Shown in pieces: positions 1 through 8,430 of a DNA stretch of 64,000 nt (positions are counted from its first letter, which is position 1; each line of letters starts with the position of its first letter). Location of the stretch: the NCBI GenBank assembly GCA_963664665.2, contig CAXXMH010000004.1, positions 992,001 to 1,056,000 of the forward strand, read 5' to 3'. The notes under the pieces are model-generated. The model made no database searches. It was not told where the DNA came from and saw only the letters and a list, made by a program, of their open reading frames with translations. Origin of the DNA: Bin55 sp963664665 (GTDB lineage: Bacteria > Pseudomonadota > Gammaproteobacteria > Pseudomonadales > Azotimanducaceae). The position numbers were made by a program, and so were the translations under genes.

Positions 1-358
1 AGGCCCTGTATCGCAAGCGCAAGAGCACGGTCGAAACGACGTTCGGCTGCATCAAGGACGCGATGGGATTTCGGTATCCGAAGATGCGCGGTCTCGCCGG
101 CGTTCAAACCGAGTGGCAGCTGGCGTGTCTGGCGTGGAACGTCAAACGCTTGTACAGTTTAGGTAGGGAAAGTCTATTCTGAATGCGGAGAAACGCGAAA
201 ACCACCTCAAAGTGGATGCAATATGGCTGGTTTCGGTGACTTTGAGCGTTTAATTTCGGTCGAATCCGGCTTGACCGGCGCACCGACACCGATCGGGCCG
301 ATTAAATGCGATCGCGAGCGAAAAACGCCGCAAAACCGAGTCGAAAATCAACAGCCTC
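1..358 (+). mobile_element. Right end of an IS1182-type insertion sequence
   Basis: The first 358 bases are the 3' part of an insertion sequence whose other end lies outside the window. It holds the last 59 codons of a transposase (3-182), then about 175 non-coding bases. The outer terminus is the 11-mer TCAACAGCCTC at 348-358, where the sequence passes abruptly into the pepQ-like gene. The same 11 bases in inverted orientation bound the small element at 40088-40207, which supports 358 as the true end. Family assignment rests on the transposase C-terminus only. Confidence 0.75.
3..182 (+). CDS. IS1182-family transposase, C-terminal fragment (5' end outside window)
   Basis: This reading frame is open from the window edge and gives 59 residues ending in TGA at 180-182. 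It shows the C-terminal signature of IS1182-type DDE transposases: an RK-x-TVE-x-TFG-x-IK stretch holding the catalytic glutamate, then a GFRYPKMRG segment, then EWQLACLAWNVKRL. The known role is cut-and-paste transposition of the surrounding element. The rest of the protein is upstream of the window, so intactness cannot be judged. It points away from the window start toward the element end at 358. Confidence 0.8.
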   Translation, partial: ALYRKRKSTVETTFGCIKDAMGFRYPKMRGLAGVQTEWQLACLAWNVKRLYSLGRESLF

Positions 359-1251
359 ATGCTCTCGTGTAAATCCAGAAATGACTTGCCAACACTTATC
401 TCCTCGATGATGTCTTGTTGGGCGTCATCAACGTAATCAATCAGTTCTGCAAACTCGTCGTTTTCCGCTGCCGCGTACGTTCGCGTAATGTCCGAGTGAT
501 AGCAAAATGCCTTACCACCGGCGTCGATTAGAAGGCTATGGATTTTGTCTGCGGGTTCTCGATCGTACTTCTGGTAATGCAAGGTAGCCGCATGACGATT
601 CATAGCGACGATGCTGGGATACGGCAGGTCTGCTTCGTGTTGTGTGCTTGCGCGAAGGTAGGCGAAGTGGATGTCGTACTCGCTCTCACCGTTAGAAAAA
701 GCCTGCGAGGCTGCACGGTGTCCTAGTACAGCGCGAGCTGTTGCCGCTTCCATGCACAACCGCTCATATCTCGTCTTGAAGGCACGCTGAAAATCGAGCT
801 GTCGCTGTAGCTTCTGGGTTTGCGTGTTCGTTTCGTCCGTATCGCTTGATGAGAGTGATTGACCGATATGCGCGACTCCTGAGAAAGAGCGCGTCAACTC
901 ACGTAACTCTTTCCGAAGGTCGTCTAGTTCTGCGTAGGTACGTACGTCAAAGACCTCTTCGCAAAAATCTGGTGCGTCACTAGGTAGATACCAGAAGTCC
1001 GAGGGGGCATACCAGAAGAGAATGGGCTTCGTCGCCATTGGCACGACCAGCACTGCGTGTTCGCAGTCGTTCTGAGGTATCCATCTCAAAAAGTGCCCGT
1101 AGGCATGGAAAGGGGGCTCTTGATCATCGCCGTAGTAAGTTTGATTTGAACCCGCGTGAACGACAACAGCGTCAAATCCGTTTGAACCCATCAACCGACG
1201 CCAATCGTCGATTAAGTGGTCGATATGAGTGTTGTATGCGTTTAGGTGCAC
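359..1251 (-). pseudogene. pepQ: Xaa-Pro dipeptidase (PepQ-like), 3' end removed by IS insertion
   Basis: The gene starts with ATG at 1251 and encodes an M24-family metallopeptidase of the PepQ/prolidase type, which cleaves X-Pro dipeptides in the cytosol. Residues 1-170 form the N-terminal domain. The catalytic pita-bread domain follows, with LLIDAGG (Asp243) and HSDITRTY (Asp254) supplying the first two metal ligands. The homologous part stops at about residue 298, exactly where the IS terminus begins; the frame runs on inside the IS to a stop at 250. Full-length family members have about 430-440 residues, so the stretch carrying the remaining metal-binding His and two Glu ligands is lost. 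The product should be inactive unless the rest lies beyond the IS and is joined differently. Confidence 0.8.
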
Positions 1252-1324
1252 ATCATGTCCCTCGAAAGCGAGTTCGAATACGTCTCGGTAATCGTTGGTC
1301 GTTCATAACAAGACGCCACCTGCA

Positions 1325-1333
1325 TGATATAAA
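1325..1333 (+). promoter_or_regulatory. Extended -10 promoter candidate of the molybdenum hydroxylase operon
   Basis: TGATATAAA at 1325-1333 fits an extended -10 element (TGn plus TATAAA) 35 bases before the first gene of the operon. No good -35 box is visible at normal spacing, which is common with extended -10 promoters. It lies in the 116-bp divergent gap between the pepQ-like gene and the operon. Confidence 0.4.
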
Positions 1334-1367
1334 TTCCCGCTCAAATTTATAGCAAAAGGGGCAATTC

Positions 1368-2246
1368 ATGGGCGACTATGCGTATGCTGCGCCCGCTTCT
1401 GTTGACAGCACAATCGAGTTGTTGTCGAGCAGCGCAGATAGCGGGACGCGTACTCAGGTCTTGGCTGGGGGCACTGACGTACTTGTACAGATGCGATCAA
1501 ACGATCGCGGACCCCGACTGATTGTTGACATCAAACAGTTGGCCGAGACTAATGTGCTCACAATTGGCGAGGACGAGATTTACATCGGCGCGGCAATCGC
1601 ATCGGCAATCTTGAACGAAAATGCTGAGTTGAAGAGTAGACTGCCTGGACTTGTTGAGTCCGCAGATTTGATCGGTTCGACTCAAATCCAAGGTCGCGCC
1701 ACGATCGGCGGCAATTTATGCAATTCCTCACCAGCTGGCGACACGATTCCCGCACTGATTGCGAATAGTGCAGTGTGTCATATCGTAGGCTCTGACGGAG
1801 AAAGAAATGTCCCCGTAGAGGACTTCGTAACCGGCGTAGGTACAAATTGCATGGCGCCCCACGAGTTTTTACTCGGCTTGCGCGTACCTGCGCCGAAAGG
1901 CAATACAGGTGATGCATACCTTCGTTTCATTCCGCGCACAGAGATGGATATCGCGGTTGCCGGTGCAGGCGTACGTCTGACGCTGGACGACAGCGGTACA
2001 TGCACTGCTGCAAGAGTTGGAATCGGCGCCGTAGCCCCTACGCCGTTATTGGTTCCGGAGGCTGCAGATGCATTGGTAGGTACGCAGGTAGATGCCGCCG
2101 CGCTTGATGCCGCTGCCGCAGCATGCTCTGCGGCTGCATCTCCGATAACAGACAAGCGTGGTACGGTTGAGTATCGCATTAAGGTAGTTGGCGTGTTGTG
2201 TAAACGGGCGGGTGAGATCGCCCGCGACCGAGCAAAGGCGTCGTAG
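1368..2246 (+). CDS. Molybdenum hydroxylase FAD-binding (medium) subunit, CoxM/XdhB-like
   Basis: This 292-residue protein is the flavin subunit of a xanthine dehydrogenase/CO dehydrogenase-family enzyme. It passes electrons from the iron-sulfur subunit to FAD and on to an external acceptor. AGGTDVLVQM near residues 34-43 and ATIGGNLCNSSPAGDTIPAL near 108-127 are the two FAD-contacting signatures of FAD_binding_5 proteins. A CO_deh_flav_C domain follows. Length is normal for the family. ATG at 1368 is preceded by AAAAGGGG at good spacing. It is the first gene of a FAD/2Fe-2S/Mo cistron set, the order seen in cox-type operons. The substrate is not determined by this subunit. Confidence 0.88.
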   Translation: MGDYAYAAPASVDSTIELLSSSADSGTRTQVLAGGTDVLVQMRSNDRGPRLIVDIKQLAETNVLTIGEDEIYIGAAIASAILNENAELKSRLPGLVESADLIGSTQIQGRATIGGNLCNSSPAGDTIPALIANSAVCHIVGSDGERNVPVEDFVTGVGTNCMAPHEFLLGLRVPAPKGNTGDAYLRFIPRTEMDIAVAGAGVRLTLDDSGTCTAARVGIGAVAPTPLLVPEAADALVGTQVDAAALDAAAAACSAAASPITDKRGTVEYRIKVVGVLCKRAGEIARDRAKAS

Positions 2247-2268
2247 GCGAGAGACGGAGAACTAGAAG

Positions 2269-2748
2269 ATGGCAAAAGTACACATTTCAACCACAGTCAA
2301 CGGCCAGCCCATGGACGTGTTGGTTGAACCTAACGATTCATTGCTCGACACACTGCGCGATGGATTGGGTTTAACAGGCACGAAAGAGGGTTGTGCAACG
2401 GGTGACTGCGGGGCATGCTCCGTCATGCTGGACGGGCGGCTTGTTTGCTCTTGTCTGGTTCTCGGCGCAGAAGCTGAAGGCAAGACAATTGACACAATCG
2501 AGGGTGTCGCGGATGGCGACGGTCTCCATGTCATACAGCAGAAATTCCTGGAGCACGCTGCACTGCAATGCGGCATTTGTACGCCAGGATTCATCGTAGC
2601 GGCGAAAGCGCTACTAGAGAAGAATCCGAATCCGGATGAAACGACGATTCGATATTGGCTCGCGGGCAATCTGTGCCGCTGCACCGGATACGACAAAATC
2701 GTACGTGCAGTTCAAGACGCCGCTGATGAATTAGCGTCACCCGCTTAG
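2269..2748 (+). CDS. Molybdenum hydroxylase 2Fe-2S (small) subunit, CoxS/XdhC-like
   Basis: This 159-residue protein carries two [2Fe-2S] clusters that relay electrons between the molybdenum centre and FAD. The N-terminal ferredoxin-like cluster is ligated by Cys42, Cys47, Cys50 and Cys62. The C-terminal four-helix domain has Cys101, Cys104 (CGIC) and Cys136, Cys138 (CRC). All eight ligands are present and the length is standard. It starts 22 bases after the FAD subunit, behind GGAGA-type sites, and is followed 16 bases later by the large subunit. Co-translation and assembly into one heterotrimer or its dimer is expected from family knowledge. Confidence 0.92.
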   Translation: MAKVHISTTVNGQPMDVLVEPNDSLLDTLRDGLGLTGTKEGCATGDCGACSVMLDGRLVCSCLVLGAEAEGKTIDTIEGVADGDGLHVIQQKFLEHAALQCGICTPGFIVAAKALLEKNPNPDETTIRYWLAGNLCRCTGYDKIVRAVQDAADELASPA

Positions 2749-2764
2749 TTGAAGGAGAGATACG

Positions 2765-4981
2765 ATGGCGGAAGCAGTAGATTTAAAAGCAATCGGCACT
2801 AGGCCGGTGCGACCTGATGGGGTCGAGAAAGTAACGGGCCGTGCCAACTTTGGCGCGGACTTGAATCTGCCGGGTATGCTCCACGGCAAGATCCTTCGAA
2901 GCCCGCATGCTCATGCACGCATAAAGAGCGTTGATCTTTCTGAAGCGTTGGCGGTGGACGGTGTATTGGCGGCGGTTGCCGGCGAAGATATTCCGGGTGG
3001 TGGTGACCTTGGGGACAACGTCCTAGCGAAAGAGAAAGTCCTGTATCACGGTCATGCGGTTGCTGCGGTTGCTGCGCGGTCGGCATTCATCGCAGAGCAG
3101 GCACTTGAAAAGATCAAGGTTGAGTACGAACCCCTTAATCCAGTGTTGTCCATTGACGACGCCATCGCGGATGGTGCGACACTCGTTAACGAGTCGTTGC
3201 ATACAAATGGTGATACGTCACAGCCTGCTAGCAACATCGCAGCGATCACCAAGTTTGAACGCGGTGATGTTGAAAAAGGCTTGTCGGACGCAGATGTTGT
3301 CGTTGAAGGTACGTATCGCGTACCAACTGCACATCAGGGTTATATCGAACCTCACGCCTGCACCGCGACAATCAATGAAGAAGGTAAGGCAACGGTGTGG
3401 TGCTGCACACAAGGTCAGTTCGACGTTCGTAGCATGACGGCCAACTGCTTGAACAAGCAGGTGAGCGATATTCGTGTCATTCCATCTGAGATCGGTGGTG
3501 GCTTCGGGGGTAAAACGACGATCTATCTTGAACCTATTGCGGTCAAACTCTCCGAACTGAGCGGGCGACCTGTCAAGATGGTCATGTCTCGGGAAGAGGT
3601 GTTTAGAGCCACTGGACCGACATCAGCGACGCTGTGTCGAGTGAAAGTCGGCGCGAAGAGTGACGGCACGATTACGGCCGCAACGGCATGGTTGGCGTAC
3701 GAAGCGGGTGCATTTGCAGGTGCCCCTGTTGGTCCCGGCTGCATGTCCGTGCTCGCACCTTACGACCTTGAGAATTTCCGCATTGAAGGTCACGATGTGC
3801 TTGTCAACAAACCAAAGGTTGCAGCGTATCGAGCACCGGGCGCGCCACAATCGATGCATGCGATGGAGTGTGCACTCGACGAGTTAGCGCGTAAGTTGGA
3901 TATGGATCCCCTTGATCTACGACTTAAGAACGCTGCTGATGAAGGTACTGTTGCGCCATATGGTCCGCAGTTTCCCGCGATTGGCTTACGTGCCTGTCTT
4001 GAGGCGGCGAAGGCCCACCCGAACTACACGACGCCGCCGGCTGAAGGCCAAGGACGTGGCGTCGCGGTTGGATTCTGGTTCAACATCGGCATGCAGTCTA
4101 GCGCAGAGATTCGAATCGCCGAGAACGGTGCTGTCACTATCATGGAAGGCAGTCCTGATATTGGTGGATCACGTGCCTCAATGTGCTTGATGGCGGCTGA
4201 AACGCTGGGTATACCTTACGAAAACATCAATGCGCACGTTGGAGATACTGAAGCGACCGGATATTGCAACACGACCGGCGGTAGCCGGACGACGTTCGCG
4301 ACCGGCATGGCAGTGATCGAAGCGTGTGAAGACATCATTGCACAATGCAAGGAGCGCGCTGCGCTGACGTGGGAACTTGACGTTGATCAAGTCGATTGGG
4401 AAGATGGCCAAGCAGTGCCGAAACCAGGCGTAAATGCTGACGTTAAACCACTGAGCTTGGCGGATATCGCCCGTTCGGCAGGTCGTACTGGTGGACCTCT
4501 GCTAGGTCGCGCTAGCTTAAACGCACAAGGTCCTGGTGCGTCGTTCTCAGTGAATTGGACGGACGTTGATGTGGATCACGAGACTGGCAAAGTGGATGTG
4601 AAAGCATTCACTGCAGTGCAAGACGCTGGTCGTGCGATTCACCCCTCGTACGTAGAAGGTCAGATGCAAGGTGGCGCAGTCCAGGGTCTTGGCTGGGCGC
4701 TCAATGAGGAGTACATCTATGACGCAGATGGCGTTATGGAAAACGCTGGCTTCCTCGATTACAGAGTACCAGTGACCTCCGACATGCCCATGATCGACAC
4801 CCAGATTGTTGAAGTACCGAATCCATCACATCCGTACGGTGTGAGAGGGGTGGGTGAGACGCCGATTGTGGCGCCGCTCGCTGCGACTTCAAATGCTGTT
4901 CGTGATGCGCTAGGTTTTCGCATCAATGATTTGCCGTTGTCACCTCCGAGGGTTTTGGCGGCAATTGACGAAAACGATTAG
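2765..4981 (+). CDS. Molybdenum hydroxylase large (molybdopterin) subunit, CoxL/XdhA family
   Basis: This 738-residue catalytic subunit binds the molybdopterin-cytosine-dinucleotide type cofactor. Visible motifs are GGGFGGKT at 244-251, AYRAPGAPQ at 354-362, and GVRGVGETP near the C-terminus, whose Glu698 is in the position of the universal catalytic base. The active-site loop at 354-362 is not the AYRCSFR of form I CO dehydrogenase, so CO oxidation is unlikely; the loop is closer to xanthine dehydrogenase, aldehyde oxidase and 4-hydroxybenzoyl-CoA reductase types. The substrate is unknown. AAGGAGAG directly precedes the ATG. A rho-independent terminator follows, marking the end of the operon. 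Confidence 0.9.
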   Translation: MAEAVDLKAIGTRPVRPDGVEKVTGRANFGADLNLPGMLHGKILRSPHAHARIKSVDLSEALAVDGVLAAVAGEDIPGGGDLGDNVLAKEKVLYHGHAVAAVAARSAFIAEQALEKIKVEYEPLNPVLSIDDAIADGATLVNESLHTNGDTSQPASNIAAITKFERGDVEKGLSDADVVVEGTYRVPTAHQGYIEPHACTATINEEGKATVWCCTQGQFDVRSMTANCLNKQVSDIRVIPSEIGGGFGGKTTIYLEPIAVKLSELSGRPVKMVMSREEVFRATGPTSATLCRVKVGAKSDGTITAATAWLAYEAGAFAGAPVGPGCMSVLAPYDLENFRIEGHDVLVNKPKVAAYRAPGAPQSMHAMECALDELARKLDMDPLDLRLKNAADEGTVAPYGPQFPAIGLRACLEAAKAHPNYTTPPAEGQGRGVAVGFWFNIGMQSSAEIRIAENGAVTIMEGSPDIGGSRASMCLMAAETLGIPYENINAHVGDTEATGYCNTTGGSRTTFATGMAVIEACEDIIAQCKERAALTWELDVDQVDWEDGQAVPKPGVNADVKPLSLADIARSAGRTGGPLLGRASLNAQGPGASFSVNWTDVDVDHETGKVDVKAFTAVQDAGRAIHPSYVEGQMQGGAVQGLGWALNEEYIYDADGVMENAGFLDYRVPVTSDMPMIDTQIVEVPNPSHPYGVRGVGETPIVAPLAATSNAVRDALGFRINDLPLSPPRVLAAIDEND

Positions 4982-5000
4982 TTCTTCAACATACCATCCG

Positions 5001-5031
5001 AAAAGACCAGCCTCCGGGCTGGTCTTTTTTT
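5001..5031 (+). terminator. Rho-independent terminator of the molybdenum hydroxylase operon
   Basis: AGACCAGCC and GGCTGGTCT form a perfect 9-bp GC-rich stem with a 4-base loop, followed at once by a run of seven T residues. It sits 20 bases past the stop codon of the large subunit. The upstream A-run could also make it work for the minus-strand gene that ends at 5077. Confidence 0.92.
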
Positions 5032-5076
5032 AGGTCGAATAGGTATCTAACGAGAGGTTATTGACGTTTCGACTCG

Positions 5077-5832
5077 CTAGTGCGAGATCTTTGAGGTTCC
5101 GGCGATTGACCAACGGTCTTGTTGCTTGCCGACCACCACTATTCCGATTTCTTCTTCGCCATCGCTGAATTCCGTGACGACCTCGACAACGGCGCCTTGT
5201 GATCCGGTCTGAACAGCTCTTGCGCACTTTAAGCTGATCCCTCGCCCAGTGTAACCTTGAAGCAAGTCAACTATGTCCGATTCACTCGTGGCGGTGATTA
5301 CGTTGCCGATGTGTACAACGGTTAGAGGCAAGCGGCAGAGTTTCGCGCACGCACTCAAATTACCTTCACCAACGCGTACCACGAACTGTTTCGCGACATC
5401 TTCAACAGCGGCCGTCGTTTCTTCGACTTCATGACCCATGTAGGAGTCGACCCCAAACCTCGCTTGAATGCCCCAAGAACCTTCGATCTTTGTGAGAATG
5501 TACGTTACGCGATTCTCTAAGATCGGATTGTTTTCGGCATTGAATCGCGTCCAACCGCCGAGGAGATGGACTTTTTGTGAAGTTTCATGTAAGCGGCGCG
5601 GCGTAACCCCTTCAGACCGCACCCAGCCTGTCGCTTCTCGCGACGTCCAGTCTGCAGCGTCCGCATAGGCTTGGGGCGTTTCGTATCGAACGGTGCCACC
5701 TGGAGCTGACACCCGCACATGTGGATAGCTCATAACTGCGGCCCAAGCTGGCGCGTTTTTAGCACTATCGGCACGGAAAAAGCCTCGATAAGCATCCTCA
5801 GGTAGATCAAATCGGTCGGGGAAATCGTTCAT
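5077..5832 (-). CDS. Tandem NTF2-like (SnoaL-type) domain protein of unknown function
   Basis: This is a 251-residue soluble protein without signal peptide or membrane segment. Two stretches, roughly residues 20-130 and 145-245, each have the look of an NTF2/SnoaL-like cone fold: an N-terminal helix pair, then W/F-containing beta strands such as RVTYILTKIEGSWGIQARFG. Such folds serve as small-molecule binding pockets or enzymes, and no catalytic residues can be named here. It is transcribed convergently toward the molybdenum hydroxylase operon, with the terminator at 5001-5031 between them. Its upstream region is shared divergently with phoX. The domain call is by pattern only. Confidence 0.6.
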   Translation of the reverse strand: MNDFPDRFDLPEDAYRGFFRADSAKNAPAWAAVMSYPHVRVSAPGGTVRYETPQAYADAADWTSREATGWVRSEGVTPRRLHETSQKVHLLGGWTRFNAENNPILENRVTYILTKIEGSWGIQARFGVDSYMGHEVEETTAAVEDVAKQFVVRVGEGNLSACAKLCRLPLTVVHIGNVITATSESDIVDLLQGYTGRGISLKCARAVQTGSQGAVVEVVTEFSDGEEEIGIVVVGKQQDRWSIAGTSKISH

Positions 5833-6183
5833 CGTATTTATCTCAACAACGTCATCGAATTTAACTGATTGCCTTCTTTGCCATCCTATTTCGTGGTGTA
5901 TGCGAAATACGAAAGAAACTGATCCGATAAAAGTAATCAGACCAAGTCGTTAGGTTGTGAAGAGGTCATTAACACATGTGTCCGGCGGTTTCATCACTGT
6001 TAATCTGACGCGTTTCGCGCAGTGCGCTTGCTCTGTGAAACGTGAAACTTATACGCTCAATCGTCAATCACTCTTTAGAGACCCACCAAGAGGACCGTTG
6101 AAAAACCCGTTCAAATACTAAAAATAGATTGAGGCGAGAACATCGTTGGGTCTCGTCGATTCTCGAAAGGAGTGTAAAACGAC
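5833..6183. other. 351-bp divergent intergenic region
   Basis: No gene is seen here. It must hold the promoters of the NTF2-like gene (minus) and phoX (plus). An inverted repeat with 7-bp arms, TATTTCG at 5887-5893 and CGAAATA at 5903-5909 separated by 9 bases, lies close to the minus-strand gene and could be an operator. AAAGGAG at 6166-6172 is the ribosome binding site of phoX. I looked for a Pho box (two CTGTCAT-like units spaced by 4) and did not find a convincing one. Confidence 0.5.
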
Positions 6184-8013
6184 GTGAGCAAGATCAAGGA
6201 TTGTTTAGATGACGAAATCGTAAATCCGACTTCAAATCGGACGATGCACGATGTCGTTCGAGTCGCTGCTAGTCGTCGCAAGATTATCCAAGGCGGCATA
6301 TCACTTGCCGCAGGCTTCATGGCATCGAAATCCGCCTTGGGTCAGCGCACCCCGATCATCCCCTTTAATCCTGGACTGATTGGATTTACGCCATTGAGTC
6401 GTGCCGAAGCGACGGGCGCTTGGCCGACTATTTCGAGCGATTACGATTTTGCGATCCTGATTCCTTGGGGTGATCCACTACTCCCTGATGGACCGTCGTT
6501 TTCATACCCTCCTGACGCAGAAAACCAAGCGAAGCAAATTGGTATTGGTCACGATGGGATTTGGTTTTTCCCGGATGCTGACGACCCGGAAGCAGGTAAT
6601 AGAAGAGGTATGCTCGCTGTGAACCATGAATTTGGTTCGAATTCTCACGTATTGGGGAAGGATGACCCGGAATCATTAGCGGACGTTCGTGTTTCCCAAA
6701 ATGCGCATGGCGTATCGGTCGTTGGAATCGAGCGAGAAGATGGAGTCTGGGGGGTGTACAGTGCATGCGGTGCGCGCCGCATTCATGTAAACACAGCTGT
6801 CACGTTTAGCGGTCCGGCAGCGGATAGTGAATTGCTTCAAACGATCAACGGAAATTCGCCGCAAGGCATCCTAAACAACTGCGGGTGCGGATCTACGCCA
6901 TGGGGCACTTATTTGACGTGCGAAGAGAACTTCCAAGGTTATTTTGGTGTCCCGAGTGGTCGGCGATGGACAGCCTCTGCGGCACAGGCGCGATATGGTT
7001 TTAGCGAAGGAGGCTTCGGCTATGGCTGGCACGAATTTGACAAACGATTCGATCTCTCCTGGACCGCGTATCGCAACGAAGAGAACCGATTCGGTTGGGT
7101 CGTGGAAATTGACCCCTACAACGCAGGGCAACGACCGGTAAAGCGGACGGCTTTGGGGCGCTTCAAACACGAAAGCGTCGCGGTGGTTGTTGGTAAGGAT
7201 CGACGCGCTGTTGCATATATGGGTGACGATCAACAGTTCGACTACATCTATAAATTCGTAAGTTCCGAGGATCACGTCAAACTGCGTTACGAGGGTGAAT
7301 CTCCCTTCGACCACGGCAAGCTTTATGTAGCTAGATTCAATGCTGACTTCACCGGAGAATGGCTTGAACTTACGATCGACGATTCTCGACTGAGTTCGAA
7401 TTTCTCAAGTCAAGCGGAAGTATTGACCTACGCCCGCTTGGCGGCGGATGAACTAGGCGGTACACCAATGGATCGACCAGAGTGGACAGCGGCCGCGCCT
7501 GACGGCACGATTTACTGTGCTTGTACCAACAATAGTGCGCGCACATCATCGAACGCAGCCAACCCTGAAGCACCGAACGCGGATGGCCACATCATTCGCT
7601 GGGTGGATGACGACATGCATGTCGGGACAAGCTTTGAATGGGATATTTTCAAGTTGGCGAGTAGTACCCATGGTACCGAAGAATCATTTAGCGATCCGGA
7701 TTCGATCTATGTTGACCCGGATGGGCGTTTGTTCATCGGGACAGATGGCGGCCAGCAGGATGGTATGAACAATCAGTTGCTCGTCGCAGATACGGTTTCA
7801 GGTACCGTTAAACGATTGTTTGCTGGCGTTTCCGACGACGAAGTCACAGGGATCACGATGACGCCGAACCGACGTACGATGTTCGTAAACCTACAACACG
7901 TTGGGAACGGGAACATTAACCGGACCAGCTTTCCGGGAATAGGAGACCACGGTGTTCCGCGAGATGCTACGATCGTAATAACGCGTAAGGATGGCGGAAT
8001 CATTGGTTCCTAG
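6184..8013 (+). CDS. phoX: PhoX-family secreted alkaline phosphatase (DUF839)
   Basis: This 609-residue protein belongs to the PhoX family of calcium/iron-dependent phosphatases that release phosphate from organic monoesters outside the cytoplasm. Residues 29-54 form a Tat-type signal: SRRKII with the twin arginine at 31-32, then a hydrophobic stretch ending in SALGQ. Family motifs include AVNHEFGSN, GILNNCGCGSTPWGTYLTCEE (the conserved Cys/TPWGT/CEE block), GRFKHESV and the acidic beta-propeller segment near the C-terminus. The start is GTG at 6184 with AAAGGAG eleven bases upstream. The phosphate operon 4 kb downstream makes Pho control plausible, but no clear Pho box is visible. Confidence 0.85.
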   Translation: MSKIKDCLDDEIVNPTSNRTMHDVVRVAASRRKIIQGGISLAAGFMASKSALGQRTPIIPFNPGLIGFTPLSRAEATGAWPTISSDYDFAILIPWGDPLLPDGPSFSYPPDAENQAKQIGIGHDGIWFFPDADDPEAGNRRGMLAVNHEFGSNSHVLGKDDPESLADVRVSQNAHGVSVVGIEREDGVWGVYSACGARRIHVNTAVTFSGPAADSELLQTINGNSPQGILNNCGCGSTPWGTYLTCEENFQGYFGVPSGRRWTASAAQARYGFSEGGFGYGWHEFDKRFDLSWTAYRNEENRFGWVVEIDPYNAGQRPVKRTALGRFKHESVAVVVGKDRRAVAYMGDDQQFDYIYKFVSSEDHVKLRYEGESPFDHGKLYVARFNADFTGEWLELTIDDSRLSSNFSSQAEVLTYARLAADELGGTPMDRPEWTAAAPDGTIYCACTNNSARTSSNAANPEAPNADGHIIRWVDDDMHVGTSFEWDIFKLASSTHGTEESFSDPDSIYVDPDGRLFIGTDGGQQDGMNNQLLVADTVSGTVKRLFAGVSDDEVTGITMTPNRRTMFVNLQHVGNGNINRTSFPGIGDHGVPRDATIVITRKDGGIIGS

Positions 8014-8167
8014 GTGTTTTAAGGACGACTTGCCGCGGTGTTTTCTAATCCGAGATACCCACAAAATTAGGATGCAACTAGCCACACTCAACGGTTTATT
8101 TTGAACTCAGCCACCTAACACCAGCTCGCTAGAATTTGAGCGACTTGTAGTTGAGGCAAGACACGTC

Positions 8168-8410
8168 ATGGCGCGTGTTGTATTCCCTGATCACCTTCGC
8201 CAGCATACCGATGGCACCGAGGAATTGACGGTCGTTTGTGACTCGTTTAGATCCTTAGTGAGAAAACTCGACACTGAATTCCCCGGGATTGAGGAAGTCT
8301 TGATGAAAACCGCCGTAGCAATCGACGGTCAGATCTATCAGGATGCGTGGCTTGAACCAATTCAGCCAAATAGCGAAGTTTTCTTTATGCACCGAATTGA
8401 AGGTGGCTGA
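8168..8410 (+). CDS. MoaD/ThiS-type ubiquitin-like sulfur carrier protein
   Basis: This small 80-residue protein has the beta-grasp length and ends in the diglycine HRIEGG, the terminus that is adenylated and thiocarboxylated in MoaD, ThiS and related carriers. The segment FRSLVRKLDTEFPGI and the C-terminal VFFMHRIEGG resemble MoaD-like proteins more than ThiS. No partner enzyme (MoaE, MoeB/ThiF) is adjacent. A true ThiS is encoded separately at 33591. It sits 20 bases before the ribokinase-like gene. It may supply sulfur for molybdopterin used by the hydroxylase at 1368-4981, but that link is inference. Confidence 0.72.
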   Translation: MARVVFPDHLRQHTDGTEELTVVCDSFRSLVRKLDTEFPGIEEVLMKTAVAIDGQIYQDAWLEPIQPNSEVFFMHRIEGG

Positions 8411-8430
8411 GGTCAATATTCGAATAAGGA

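Noticed and set aside
2262..2696. 144-codon minus-strand frame
   Set aside because: It is antisense to the 2Fe-2S subunit, whose eight Cys ligands prove the plus-strand reading.
2765..4981. Form I CO dehydrogenase CoxL
   Set aside because: The active-site loop is AYRAPGAPQ, not AYRCSFR, so the copper-binding Cys is absent.
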